This document shows positions 7,946 to 15,938 of a stretch of DNA of 64,000 bases, piece by piece; position 1 is the stretch's first letter, and every line of letters begins with the position of its first letter. The stretch is from positions 123,062 to 187,061 of the forward strand of contig NZ_LDPO01000006.1 of assembly GCF_001021505.1 (NCBI RefSeq), given 5' to 3'. The position numbers were made by a program, and so were the translations under genes. The DNA comes from Mycolicibacter heraklionensis. GTDB taxonomy: Bacteria; Actinomycetota; Actinomycetes; Mycobacteriales; Mycobacteriaceae. A model generated the notes under the pieces. The model saw only the letters and a program-made list of their open reading frames with translations. It was not told the origin of the DNA and did no database searches.

Positions 7946-8140
7946 TCAGCAGCAACGCGCCCCGGGATTGGCGTCGTGACGGCGCCGCCAGTAGTCCCGC
8001 TCGGAGAGCACCGGTTCGCCGGGATGGGCGCGGCGGCGATACTCCAGATAGCGGTGGTAGTGGTTGTCGCCCAACAGCGATGCCCAGTACCAGCCGACGT
8101 GGCGAGCGGCCCGGACTAATCCACGCAGCGGGCGTCCCAT
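7946..8140 (-). CDS. DUF466 (YbdD/YjiX-type) small protein
   Basis: A 64-residue protein easily missed because of its size. The product contains GWYWASLLGDNHYHRYLE, then HPGEPVLSERDYWRRRHD, and ends in Cys-Cys. These are the hallmarks of the YbdD/YjiX family that accompanies carbon-starvation/pyruvate transporters of the CstA/BtsT type. Its ATG at 8140 lies inside the 3' end of cstA, a 25-base overlap in a different frame, implying translational coupling. In enterobacteria the partner is thought to support transporter function. That role is assumed here from synteny. Nothing is seen in 7815-7945 except the transpeptidase promoter area. Confidence 0.9.
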   Translation of the reverse strand: MGRPLRGLVRAARHVGWYWASLLGDNHYHRYLEYRRRAHPGEPVLSERDYWRRRHDANPGARCC

Positions 8141-10383
8141 TGCGCCTGCACCTTTCGCTCGGCCGCGGTCGGGATCAGCCCGGCCGGTGCGAATCGTCGC
8201 GATGGCACCGGCGGCGGCTCGGCGGTAGACGCCGTGCCGCGGATCGCCCTTGCCGACACCAGAATTCCGGCGATGACCACCACCGCCACCAAGGAGGCGA
8301 AAACTATCGACAAGGTGCCCTGAATGAACGTGTTGCGGACGACGTCGTGCAACTGCTGCGCGTTGGCCGCCGATCCGAACGATGTCTTGCCGGCCCGCTC
8401 GGCGGCCCGGTAGGCGAAGTGCTGCGTCCAGTAGCCCACCCGCGGATCGCCGGAGAAGATCTTCTGCCACGACGCCGTCATGGTGACCGTCAGATCCCAC
8501 AGCAGCGGAATGCCCGGGATCAGTGCCCATTTCAAGCCGGAGCCCGCCTGGCCCTTCTTGATCACGATCACCGTCACCACGGTCAGCGCGATCGCGGCCA
8601 GCAACTGGTTGGCGATACCGAACAGTGGGAAGAGGGTGTTGATCCCGCCGAGCGGATCGGTGACGCCCATCAACAGGATCGAACCCCAGCCGGCGACCAC
8701 GGCCAGACTGCACACCCACGCACCGATCCGCCAACTCGGGTTGGCCAGCCGGCGCAGCGGCCCGCCCAGGTTGCTCAGTGCGTCGGCGAGCATGAATCGG
8801 GCCACCCGGGTGCCGGCGTCGACGGTGGTCAGGATGAACAGCGCCTCGAACATGATCGCGAAGTGGTACCAGAAAGCCTTGAGACCCGGCCCGCCGAACA
8901 CCCGCCCCAGCACCTCGGCCATTCCCAACGCCAGGGTCGGGGCCCCGCCGGTGCGCGACACGATCGACTGTTCTCCGACAGCGGTGGCGGCCTCGGTGAT
9001 CTGGTCGGCGGTCACCGGTGACCCGCCCAGTCCGAGCCCGTTGACGTAGGCGGCGGCGCTCGAGGCGGTGCCGCCGGTGGAGGCGACCGGCGCATTGAGG
9101 GTGAAGAACAGGTGCTGGTCCAGAATCGAGGCGGTGATCAGCGCCATGATCGCCACGAAGGACTCGGTGAGCATGCCGCCATAGCCGATCAGCCGCATCT
9201 GGCTCTCTTTTTCGAGCAGTTTCGGGGTGGTGCCCGAAGCGATCAGCGAATGGAACCCGGACAGCGCGCCGCACGCGATCGTGATGAACAGGAACGGGAA
9301 CAGTGACCCGGCGAACACCGGCCCTTCGCCGGTGCGGGCGAACTCCGAGACGGCCGGAGCGGCCATCAGCGGCCGAGCGATCAGGATGCCGACGGCCAGC
9401 AGGACGATGGTGCCGACCTTCATGAACGTCGACAGATAGTCACGAGGCGCCAGCAGCAACCACACCGGCAGCACCGAGGCGGCGAAGCCGTAACCGATGA
9501 TGCACCACGACAACGTCACCGGGGACAACGTGAACCACGCCGCACCCCAAGAGGTTTCGGCGACCCACTTACCAGAGGCGACGGCGCCCAGTAGCGCGAC
9601 GACCCCGATCAGGGACACCTCCGACACCCGGCCGGGCCGCAGGAATCGCAGATAGAACCCCATGAACAGGGCGATCGGAATCGTCATCGCGATGGAGAAC
9701 ACGCCCCACGGACTGACCGCCAAGGCCCGCACCACGATCAGCGCCAGCACCGCGATCAGGATCACCATGATGACCAGCACCCCGACGATCGCGGCCGCAC
9801 CACCGATGACGCCGAGTTCCTCGCGGGCCATCTGCCCCAAGGAGCGGCCCCGTCGGCGCACCGAGCACCACAGCACCAGGTAGTCCTGCACACAGCCGGC
9901 CACCACCGCGCCGATCACGATCCAGATGGTGCCCGGCAGATAACCCATCTGAGTGGCCAACACCGGGCCGACCAGCGGTCCCGCGCCGGCGATTGCCGCG
10001 AAATGGTGGCCGAAGAGCACCCGCCGGTCGGTCGGCAGATAGTCGGTCCCGTCCTCGAAGATCTCCGCAGGCGTGGCGTGGTCGTCGCGCGGGCGCACGA
10101 TCTTGCGTTCGATAAGCCTTGCGTAGAAACGGAATCCGATCACGTACGTGCACACCGCGGCGACGACAAACCACACCGCGTTCACCGATTCGCCGCGCGC
10201 GAACGCGATCGATGCCCACGCCACCGCCCCCGCGACCGCGAGTGCGCCGAACACCATTTTGTGCCGTGCTGAGATGGGGGAGTGGTCGATGACTGCCACT
10301 GCGGGCAGCTCGGGGTCGGTGTGCACATACGTCACCGGCCCGTCGTGTCGCTCGACTGTCTCCGGCGCCGTCGGTGCGGCCAC
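8116..10383 (-). CDS. cstA: Carbon starvation protein A, peptide/pyruvate transporter
   Basis: A 755-residue polytopic membrane protein with about 16-18 hydrophobic segments. The CstA core is visible: RVLFGHHFAAIAGAGPLVGP near residue 120, the GAVVAGCVQDYLVLW segment, and FHSLIASGTTPKLL near 370. CstA proteins import pyruvate or peptides during carbon limitation. GTG 10383 follows GGAGG by six bases. The length matches the roughly 758 residues recalled for Rv3063, which also lies next to fadE22. It is followed by the overlapping DUF466 gene and is divergent from the SDR gene at 10500. Confidence 0.93.
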   Translation of the reverse strand: MAAPTAPETVERHDGPVTYVHTDPELPAVAVIDHSPISARHKMVFGALAVAGAVAWASIAFARGESVNAVWFVVAAVCTYVIGFRFYARLIERKIVRPRDDHATPAEIFEDGTDYLPTDRRVLFGHHFAAIAGAGPLVGPVLATQMGYLPGTIWIVIGAVVAGCVQDYLVLWCSVRRRGRSLGQMAREELGVIGGAAAIVGVLVIMVILIAVLALIVVRALAVSPWGVFSIAMTIPIALFMGFYLRFLRPGRVSEVSLIGVVALLGAVASGKWVAETSWGAAWFTLSPVTLSWCIIGYGFAASVLPVWLLLAPRDYLSTFMKVGTIVLLAVGILIARPLMAAPAVSEFARTGEGPVFAGSLFPFLFITIACGALSGFHSLIASGTTPKLLEKESQMRLIGYGGMLTESFVAIMALITASILDQHLFFTLNAPVASTGGTASSAAAYVNGLGLGGSPVTADQITEAATAVGEQSIVSRTGGAPTLALGMAEVLGRVFGGPGLKAFWYHFAIMFEALFILTTVDAGTRVARFMLADALSNLGGPLRRLANPSWRIGAWVCSLAVVAGWGSILLMGVTDPLGGINTLFPLFGIANQLLAAIALTVVTVIVIKKGQAGSGLKWALIPGIPLLWDLTVTMTASWQKIFSGDPRVGYWTQHFAYRAAERAGKTSFGSAANAQQLHDVVRNTFIQGTLSIVFASLVAVVVIAGILVSARAIRGTASTAEPPPVPSRRFAPAGLIPTAAERKVQAQWDARCVD

Positions 10384-10450
10384 GGGTACCTCCTTGGCGC
10401 CTGTCTGATGCCCGAGGGGCAGCGGTTTCCGAGCGGAACGATAACTTGTC

Positions 10451-10472
10451 CTAGATTCTCAACTACTAGATT
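10451..10472. promoter_or_regulatory. Direct repeat CTAGATT in cstA-SDR divergent promoter
   Basis: CTAGATT occurs at 10451-10457 and 10466-10472, 15 bases apart, in the 116-bp region between divergent cstA and the SDR gene. The spacing puts the copies on nearly the same helix face. It could be an operator of an unlinked regulator. It does not match the KstR or KstR2 palindromes well. Confidence 0.3.
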
Positions 10473-10499
10473 TTCTGTAACGGCCGCGAAGGGGTGTGC

Positions 10500-11258
10500 A
10501 TGGACATCAACGGTAAGAAGGTCATCGTCGTGGGCGGCGCCTCCGGAATGGGTCGCGCCACCGCGGAGCTGCTGGCTGCCGGCGGGGCGGACGTCGCGGT
10601 GCTCGACCGGGAGGGCTCGGAGGGCAAGCAGGTCGCAGACGGTTTCGGGGGCGCCTTCTATCCGGTGGACATCACCGACTTCGACGCCACCGAGAAGACG
10701 CTGGCCGCGGCCGTCGAGGGCCTGGGCGGGCTGCACGTCATCGTCACCACGGCCGGCGGCGGGATCGCCAAACGCACCCTGTCCAAGTCCGGCCCGCACG
10801 ACCTGGAGTCGTTCCGCGCGGTGATCGACCTGAACCTGATCGCCACGTTCAACATCAACCGGTTGGCCGCCGCGCACATGAGCACCAACGAGCCCGAGGA
10901 CGAGGAGCGCGGCGTCATCATCAACACCGCCTCGATCGCGGCCTTCGAGGGCCAGATCGGCCAGGTCGCCTACACCGCCGCCAAGGCGGGCGTCGCGGGC
11001 ATGGCCCTGACCATGGCTCGTGACCTCGGTTCGGTGGGCATCCGAGCGCTCGCGATCGCGCCGAGCCTGTTCGCCACCGGCCTGACCAAGGGCATCCCGG
11101 AGGAGTTCGCCAGTGCCCTGACCAAGGACGCGGCGTTCCCCAAGCGCCTCGGCCGGCCCGAGGAGTTCGCCAAGCTGGTTGCCGCCGTCGTCGACAACCC
11201 GATGCTCAACGGTCAGTGCCTGCGCCTCGACGCCGGGCAACGCTTCGCCCCCAAGTAA
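10500..11258 (+). CDS. Short-chain dehydrogenase/reductase, 3-hydroxyacyl-CoA dehydrogenase-like
   Basis: A 252-residue classical SDR. Seen: the cofactor motif GGASGMGRA at residues 12-20, Asp after the second strand (VLDREG, NAD preference), the NTASIAAFEG serine segment, the catalytic YTAAK near 158, and the C-terminal RLDAGQRFAPK. It resembles type-2 3-hydroxyacyl-CoA dehydrogenases (HSD10-like). ATG 10500 is preferred over GTG 10494 because GAAGGGG sits 6-7 bases before it. It lies 21 bases upstream of fadE22 in the same direction, so the pair could carry out adjacent oxidation steps of acyl-CoA breakdown. Confidence 0.85.
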   Translation: MDINGKKVIVVGGASGMGRATAELLAAGGADVAVLDREGSEGKQVADGFGGAFYPVDITDFDATEKTLAAAVEGLGGLHVIVTTAGGGIAKRTLSKSGPHDLESFRAVIDLNLIATFNINRLAAAHMSTNEPEDEERGVIINTASIAAFEGQIGQVAYTAAKAGVAGMALTMARDLGSVGIRALAIAPSLFATGLTKGIPEEFASALTKDAAFPKRLGRPEEFAKLVAAVVDNPMLNGQCLRLDAGQRFAPK

Positions 11259-11279
11259 ACGAAAGCCAGGAGACAGCCC

Positions 11280-13445
11280 ATGGGCATTGGAATTACCGAC
11301 GACCACCGCGAACTGGCCGAGGTGGCCCGCGGATTCTTGACCGCGCAGAAGGCCCGCTCGGCGGCCCGTGCGCTGCTGGACGCCGCCGAGGAGACTCGGC
11401 CACCGTTCTGGGGCGAGCTGGCCGCGCTGGGCTGGCTGGGCCTGCATATCGGCGAGCAGTACGGCGGCTCGGGCTTCGGGCTGCCTGAGCTGGTGGTGGT
11501 GATCGAGGAGCTGGGCCGGGCGGTGGCGCCCGGACCATTCGTTCCGACCGTCATCGCCTCGGCGGTGATCGCCGCCGCCGGCACGTCCGAACAGCAGGCC
11601 CGCCTGCTGCCCGGGCTGATCGACGGTTCCGTCACCGCCGGCATCGGGCTGGCCGGCGACGTCGTGCTGGACGGCGGCGTGGCCTCCGGGGACGCCGGGG
11701 TGGTGCTGGGCGCGGGCCTGGCCGACGTGCTGCTGGTGGCCGCGGGTGAGGACGTGCTGGTCCTCGAGCGGGACCGGGCTGGGATCAACGTGGACGTGCC
11801 CGGCAATGTCGATCCGACCCGGCGGTCCGGGCGGGTCACGCTGACCGGTGTCGGCGTGAGCCCCGACGACGTCCTGGCCGGCGCGCGCGAGTCGGCGCTG
11901 GCACGTGCCCGGGTCTTGCTGGCCGCCGAAGCCGTTGGCGGCGCGGCCGACTGCACCGACGCGGCGGTGGAGTACGCGAAGGTGCGCGAACAGTTCGGCC
12001 GGACCATCGCCACCTTCCAGGCCATCAAGCACCATTGCGCCAACATGCTGGTCGGCGCGGAATCTGCCACCGCCGCGGTGTGGGATGCCGCGCGGGCTGA
12101 TGGCGAGGACGAGTTCGCCTTCCGGCTGGCTGCTGCGGTCGCCGCCACCCTGGCGTTCCCCGCCTACGAGCGCAACGCCGAGCTGAACATCCAGGTGCAC
12201 GGCGGTATCGGCTACACCTGGGAGCACGACGCCCACCTGCAGCTGCGCCGCGCCCTCGCGGTACAGGCCCTGTTCGGCGGCGACGCACCGGCCCAGGCCG
12301 TCTTCGAGAGTGCCGCGGCCGGCATCACCCGCGCCAACAGCCTGGACCTGCCGCCCGAGGCCGAGGAGTTGCGCACCCGGATCCAGGCCGACGCGCTCGA
12401 GATCGCGGCGTTGGGCACCGACGACCAGCTGGACCGGCTGATCGCGACCGGCTACGTGATGCCGCACTGGCCCAAGCCGTGGGGCCGGGCCGCCGACGCG
12501 GTCGAGCAGGTGGTGATCGAGCAGGAGTTCACCGCCGCGGGCGTTCAGCGGCCCGACTACTCGATCACCGGCTGGGTGATCCTGACGCTGATCCAGCAGG
12601 GCACCGAGTCGCAGATCGAGCGGTTCGTGGAGAAGGCGCTGCGCCAGGAGGAGATCTGGTGTCAGCTGTTCTCCGAGCCGGGCGCCGGCTCGGATGCGGC
12701 GGCGGTCAAGACCAAGGCAACCCGGGTCGAGGGCGGCTGGAAGATCACCGGTCAGAAGGTGTGGACCTCGGGTGCGCATCTGTGCCGGCGCGGCCTGGCC
12801 ACGGTGCGTACCGACTTCGACGTCGCCAAGCACGCCGGCATCACCATGGTGATCGTCGACATGAAGGCGCCGGGCGTCGAGGTGCGGCCGTTGCGGCAGA
12901 TCACCGGTGGTTCGGAGTTCAACGAGGTGTTCTTCAACGACGTCTTCGTTCCCGACGAGGACGTGGTCGGCGAGGTCAACGGCGGCTGGAAGGTGGCCCG
13001 GGCCACCCTGGGCAATGAGCGGGTCAGCATCGGTGGCGGTAGCTCCTACACTGCCGGGGTCGACCAGAGGCTGATCGCACTGGCCCAGCAGCACCGGCAG
13101 TCGGTGGCCGATGCCGAGGTGCGGATCGGGCGGTTCGTCGCCGACGAGCACGCGTTGCGCCTGCTGAACCTGCGGCGCGCGGCGCGCAGCATCGCCGGTG
13201 GCGCGCCCGGCCCCGAAGGCAATGTCACCAAGCTCAAGCTCGCCGAGCACATGGGCGACGGCGCAGCGATTGGTGCGGCGTTGCTGGGCCCGGATGTTGC
13301 CCTCGATGACGGGCCGGGCGCGATGGCTGCGCGGATGGTGATGGGGGCCCGCGGTATCGCGATCGCCGGCGGCACCTCGGAGGTGACGCGCAACCAGATC
13401 GCCGAGCGAATTCTGGGGATGCCCCGCGACCCGCTGATCAAGTAG
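11280..13445 (+). CDS. fadE22: Double-domain acyl-CoA dehydrogenase FadE22
   Basis: A 721-residue protein made of two tandem acyl-CoA dehydrogenase modules. Module one is residues 1 to about 340, with DGSVTAGIGLA and IQVHGGIGYTWEHD. Module two is about 350-721, with FSEPGAGSDAAAVKTKA, GQKVWTSGAHL, LGNERVSIGGG and the final GTSEVTRNQIAERILG. It catalyses FAD-dependent alpha,beta-desaturation of acyl-CoA. The Glu position cannot be assigned with certainty in each half. The length is the same as recalled for Rv3061c (FadE22), and the cstA and cyp136 neighbours agree. AGGAGA precedes ATG 11280. In the family, unequal halves are thought to share one functional active site. Confidence 0.88.
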   Translation: MGIGITDDHRELAEVARGFLTAQKARSAARALLDAAEETRPPFWGELAALGWLGLHIGEQYGGSGFGLPELVVVIEELGRAVAPGPFVPTVIASAVIAAAGTSEQQARLLPGLIDGSVTAGIGLAGDVVLDGGVASGDAGVVLGAGLADVLLVAAGEDVLVLERDRAGINVDVPGNVDPTRRSGRVTLTGVGVSPDDVLAGARESALARARVLLAAEAVGGAADCTDAAVEYAKVREQFGRTIATFQAIKHHCANMLVGAESATAAVWDAARADGEDEFAFRLAAAVAATLAFPAYERNAELNIQVHGGIGYTWEHDAHLQLRRALAVQALFGGDAPAQAVFESAAAGITRANSLDLPPEAEELRTRIQADALEIAALGTDDQLDRLIATGYVMPHWPKPWGRAADAVEQVVIEQEFTAAGVQRPDYSITGWVILTLIQQGTESQIERFVEKALRQEEIWCQLFSEPGAGSDAAAVKTKATRVEGGWKITGQKVWTSGAHLCRRGLATVRTDFDVAKHAGITMVIVDMKAPGVEVRPLRQITGGSEFNEVFFNDVFVPDEDVVGEVNGGWKVARATLGNERVSIGGGSSYTAGVDQRLIALAQQHRQSVADAEVRIGRFVADEHALRLLNLRRAARSIAGGAPGPEGNVTKLKLAEHMGDGAAIGAALLGPDVALDDGPGAMAARMVMGARGIAIAGGTSEVTRNQIAERILGMPRDPLIK

Positions 13446-13457
13446 CGTTCTTCCTGC

Positions 13458-13517
13458 GCGAGCGGGCGTGTTTGCACGGCAACACGCCGCCCGTACCGGC
13501 ATTCTGCGCACGCTCGC
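13458..13517. repeat. Nested dyad between fadE22 and poxB
   Basis: An inner inverted repeat GCGTGTT (13467-13473) with AACACGC (13482-13488) is enclosed by GCGAGCG (13458) and CGCTCGC (13511). There is no T-run. This may be a small interspersed intergenic repeat or a factor-dependent terminator for the SDR-fadE22 unit. Confidence 0.4.
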
Positions 13518-13539
13518 TCCGTGCTGAGGAGGACGCGAA

Positions 13540-15276
13540 ATGGCAACCGTCGCAGACCATGTCATTGCCGTCCTCAAACGCAGCGGGGTGCAGCGCGTCT
13601 TCGGGATTCCCGGCGACAGCCTCAACGGGCTCACCGACGCGATCCGCCGGGACGGCGAGGTCAGCTGGGAACAGGTGCGCCACGAGGAGACCGCCGCGTT
13701 CGCGGCCGCCGCGGAGGCAGCGCTGCGCGGCAGCTTGGCGGTGTGCGCCGGTAGTTGCGGGCCCGGCAACCTGCACCTGATCAACGGCCTGTTCGACGCG
13801 CAGCGCAGCCGGGTGCCGGTGCTGGCGATCGCCGCCCACATCCCGCTGGCCGAGGTGGGCTCCGACTACTTCCAAGAAACCCACCCGCAGAACCTGTTTC
13901 GCGAGTGCAGCGTCTACTGCGAGCTGGTCAGCACCCCCGAGCAGGCGCCTCGGATCCTGGAGCTGGCCATGCGAGCGGCGGTGGAGGAGAACGGCGTCGC
14001 CGTCGTGGTGGTGCCGGGGGAGATCTTCGGCCACCGCCTCGACGAAACCGCCTGGGGAGCGCGCCCCGTGCGCGCAGGCGGATCGGTGTGTCGTCCCGAC
14101 GAGCAGGGGCTGCGAGCGGCCGCGGCCATGCTCAATTCCGCCGCCAATGTCACCATTCTGGCCGGTGCGGGCGTGGCCGGCGCCCATGACCAGGTGATGG
14201 AGCTGGCGCGCACTTTGGCGGCACCGATCGTGCACGCGCTGCGCGGCAAGGAGTACATCGAGTACAACAATCCCCACGACGTCGGCATGACCGGGTTGCT
14301 CGGATTCGCCTCCGGTTACAAGGCGATCAGAGAAGCCGACGTGCTGCTGATGCTCGGCACCGACTTTCCCTACCAGCAGTTCTATCCCGAGCGTGCGCAG
14401 ATCATCCAAGTCGACATACGCGGCCGAAACCTGGGCCGGCGCACGCCGATCGATCTCGGGCTGCTCGGCACCGTCGTCGACACCCTCGCCGCGTTGCAGC
14501 CATTATTGGCGAGCAAAAGCGACCACACCCACTTGGAAAAGTCGCTGAAGCACTACCGCAAGACCCGTAAGCGACTGGACGCGCTGGCGTCCAATGATCG
14601 CGACCGCACCCCGATACGTCCCGAATACGTTGCCGCGGTGGCTAATCGGTTGGCCGCCGATGACGCGGTGTTCACCGTCGACGTCGGCTCCCCGGTGGTG
14701 TGGGCGGCGCGCTACGTAAACATGAACGGGCGGCGACGGTTGATCGGGTCGTTCAACCACGGCACCATGGCGTGCGCGCTGCCGCACGCGATCGGCGCCC
14801 AGACCGTCGATCGGGAGCGACAAGTCGTCGCTTTCGCCGGCGACGGCGGGCTGGCGATGCTGTTCGGAGAGCTGCTCACGCTGACGCAGAATCACTTGCC
14901 GGTCAAGGTGATCGTGTTCAACAACTCGTCGCTGAACTTCGTCGAACTGGAGATGAAGGCCGCCGGCATCGTCAACTTCGGTACCGAGTTGGACAATCCG
15001 GACTTCGGCGCCGTCGCCACCGCGCTGGGCATGTTCGGGCGCCGGGTGGAGCGGCCCGCCGACCTGGAGACGGCCCTGACCGAGGCGTTCGCCTACGACG
15101 GCCCGGCCGTCGTCGACGTCGTCACTGCCCGCCAGGAACTGTCGATCCCGCCGGCGATCACCGCTGAGCAGGCCAAAGGTTTCTCGCTCTATGCGATCCG
15201 GACCATTCTGGCCGGCCGCGGCGACGAGCTGCTGGACCTGGTGACCACCAACGTGGCCCGCCGCATCTTGAATTGA
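13540..15276 (+). CDS. poxB: Pyruvate oxidase / pyruvate:quinone oxidoreductase, PoxB-type
   Basis: A 578-residue ThDP- and FAD-dependent enzyme converting pyruvate to acetate and CO2 with electrons to quinone. Very long stretches match E. coli PoxB as I remember it: FGIPGDSLNGL near the N-terminus, RHEETAAFAA with the ThDP-activating Glu, VCAGSCGPGNLHLINGLF, FQETHPQNLFRECS, IVHALRGKEYIEYNNP, RRRLIGSFNHGTMA, and the ThDP motif GDGGLAML to FNNSSLNF. The C-terminus ends with an amphipathic tail as in PoxB, where it docks to the membrane. A GAGGAGG-like site precedes ATG 13540. The neighbouring pyruvate-type transporter cstA makes a pyruvate theme possible. Confidence 0.9.
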   Translation: MATVADHVIAVLKRSGVQRVFGIPGDSLNGLTDAIRRDGEVSWEQVRHEETAAFAAAAEAALRGSLAVCAGSCGPGNLHLINGLFDAQRSRVPVLAIAAHIPLAEVGSDYFQETHPQNLFRECSVYCELVSTPEQAPRILELAMRAAVEENGVAVVVVPGEIFGHRLDETAWGARPVRAGGSVCRPDEQGLRAAAAMLNSAANVTILAGAGVAGAHDQVMELARTLAAPIVHALRGKEYIEYNNPHDVGMTGLLGFASGYKAIREADVLLMLGTDFPYQQFYPERAQIIQVDIRGRNLGRRTPIDLGLLGTVVDTLAALQPLLASKSDHTHLEKSLKHYRKTRKRLDALASNDRDRTPIRPEYVAAVANRLAADDAVFTVDVGSPVVWAARYVNMNGRRRLIGSFNHGTMACALPHAIGAQTVDRERQVVAFAGDGGLAMLFGELLTLTQNHLPVKVIVFNNSSLNFVELEMKAAGIVNFGTELDNPDFGAVATALGMFGRRVERPADLETALTEAFAYDGPAVVDVVTARQELSIPPAITAEQAKGFSLYAIRTILAGRGDELLDLVTTNVARRILN

Positions 15277-15347
15277 TCTCAATCTCGACGCCAGTCCATA
15301 AATGGCGTTGCGCGTCCAGCGGAGGCGCTACTAGCCTGGGTGACATC

Positions 15348-15392
15348 ATGCGGTATCTAGTCGTAGTAGCCGGCACCCGCAGCGGGGTCTGA
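15348..15392 (+). CDS. Leader peptide with Leu-Val-Val-Val run
   Basis: A 14-codon ORF, ATG 15348 to TGA 15390-15392, encoding MRYLVVVAGTRSGV. A TACTAG -10 candidate lies at 15329-15334. A branched-chain-rich peptide immediately before a LeuA-domain gene, with the Val codons built into RNA stems (next entry), is the pattern of the leu leader element proposed for actinobacterial leuA genes. Ribosome stalling at Leu/Val codons would change downstream folding. The peptide itself probably has no function. Confidence 0.75.
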   Translation: MRYLVVVAGTRSGV

Positions 15393-15429
15393 TCCAGACC
15401 GACCCCCGCTGTGGGTCGGAAGCTACTAC
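15363..15429 (+). promoter_or_regulatory. Leucine-type leader RNA with competing hairpins
   Basis: Three overlapping pairings are visible. (1) GTAGTAGC 15363-15370, which includes the Val codons of the leader peptide, pairs perfectly with GCTACTAC 15422-15429. (2) CAGCGGGGTC 15380-15389 pairs with GACCCCCGCTG 15401-15411 with one bulged C. (3) CCGACCC 15399-15405 pairs with GGGTCGG 15413-15419 and excludes (2). A ribosome on the codons would break (1) and change the choice between the others. No U-tract follows, so translation control or Rho-dependent attenuation is likelier than an intrinsic terminator. Confidence 0.7.
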
Positions 15430-15467
15430 CCGTCGGTCGCTCTCTTCGAGCAGAAAAGACTCCGACC

Positions 15468-15938
15468 ATGGCCAGCACATCCTTCGCAGACCAATTCGAC
15501 ACCCGACTCCCGCGTGAACTGCGCGACCCGGCCGCCCAGCTCACGTGGGAGGGCTTCGTGGCCACCTACGGCCGCTGTTCCGGGCCGCTACGGCTGGGCC
15601 GGTGGCGCTGCCTGGACGCCGACCGACCCGCGGCACGGCTGGGTCTACAGGGCCGCACGTACCAGGCGACGATCGCGATTGGGGAGCGGACCGGAACGTG
15701 CACCGCGGCGGCGCACGGTCCGCTGGCCGCGCTGACCGAGATGTTGTACGAACGTGGAATCACGTTGGAAATCCTGGGATTTCATCAGCTCGGCTGCGGC
15801 ACCGAGACAGCGACGTTCATCCACGGTTCCAACGGCCGCGCGACGGCCTGGGCGGTGGGCTTCGCGCCCGACGCCGGGGCCTCGGCCGTGGACGCAGTCG
15901 TCACCTGCGTCAACCGTCTGCTGACGGCGGGCGGTTAG
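15468..15938 (+). CDS. Stand-alone LeuA C-terminal regulatory-domain protein
   Basis: A 156-residue protein that looks like only the allosteric dimer (LeuA regulatory) domain of 2-isopropylmalate synthase. Seen: GPLAALTEMLYERGITLEIL, then FHQLGCGTETATFI, and the final TAWAVGFAPDAG and VVTCVNRLL, matching the domain's beta-alpha-beta pattern and end. The catalytic TIM barrel (HxH metal site and R-D-E residues) is entirely absent, so it cannot make isopropylmalate itself. ATG 15468 has only a weak AGAAAAGA before it. It sits behind a leucine-type leader. A role as a leucine sensor or a subunit partner of the real LeuA is inference. Annotation as 2-isopropylmalate synthase would be misleading. 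Confidence 0.75.
   Translation: MASTSFADQFDTRLPRELRDPAAQLTWEGFVATYGRCSGPLRLGRWRCLDADRPAARLGLQGRTYQATIAIGERTGTCTAAAHGPLAALTEMLYERGITLEILGFHQLGCGTETATFIHGSNGRATAWAVGFAPDAGASAVDAVVTCVNRLLTAGG

Noticed and set aside
13458..13517. Intrinsic terminator after fadE22
   Set aside because: The dyad is good but no T-run follows on either strand, so I list it only as a repeat or dyad.
10332..13841. An 1169-codon open frame on the minus strand and many other long antisense frames
   Set aside because: They are antisense to strongly supported genes (fadE22, SDR, poxB), have Arg/Gly/Gln-rich nonsense composition and match no family. They arise from the high third-position GC.
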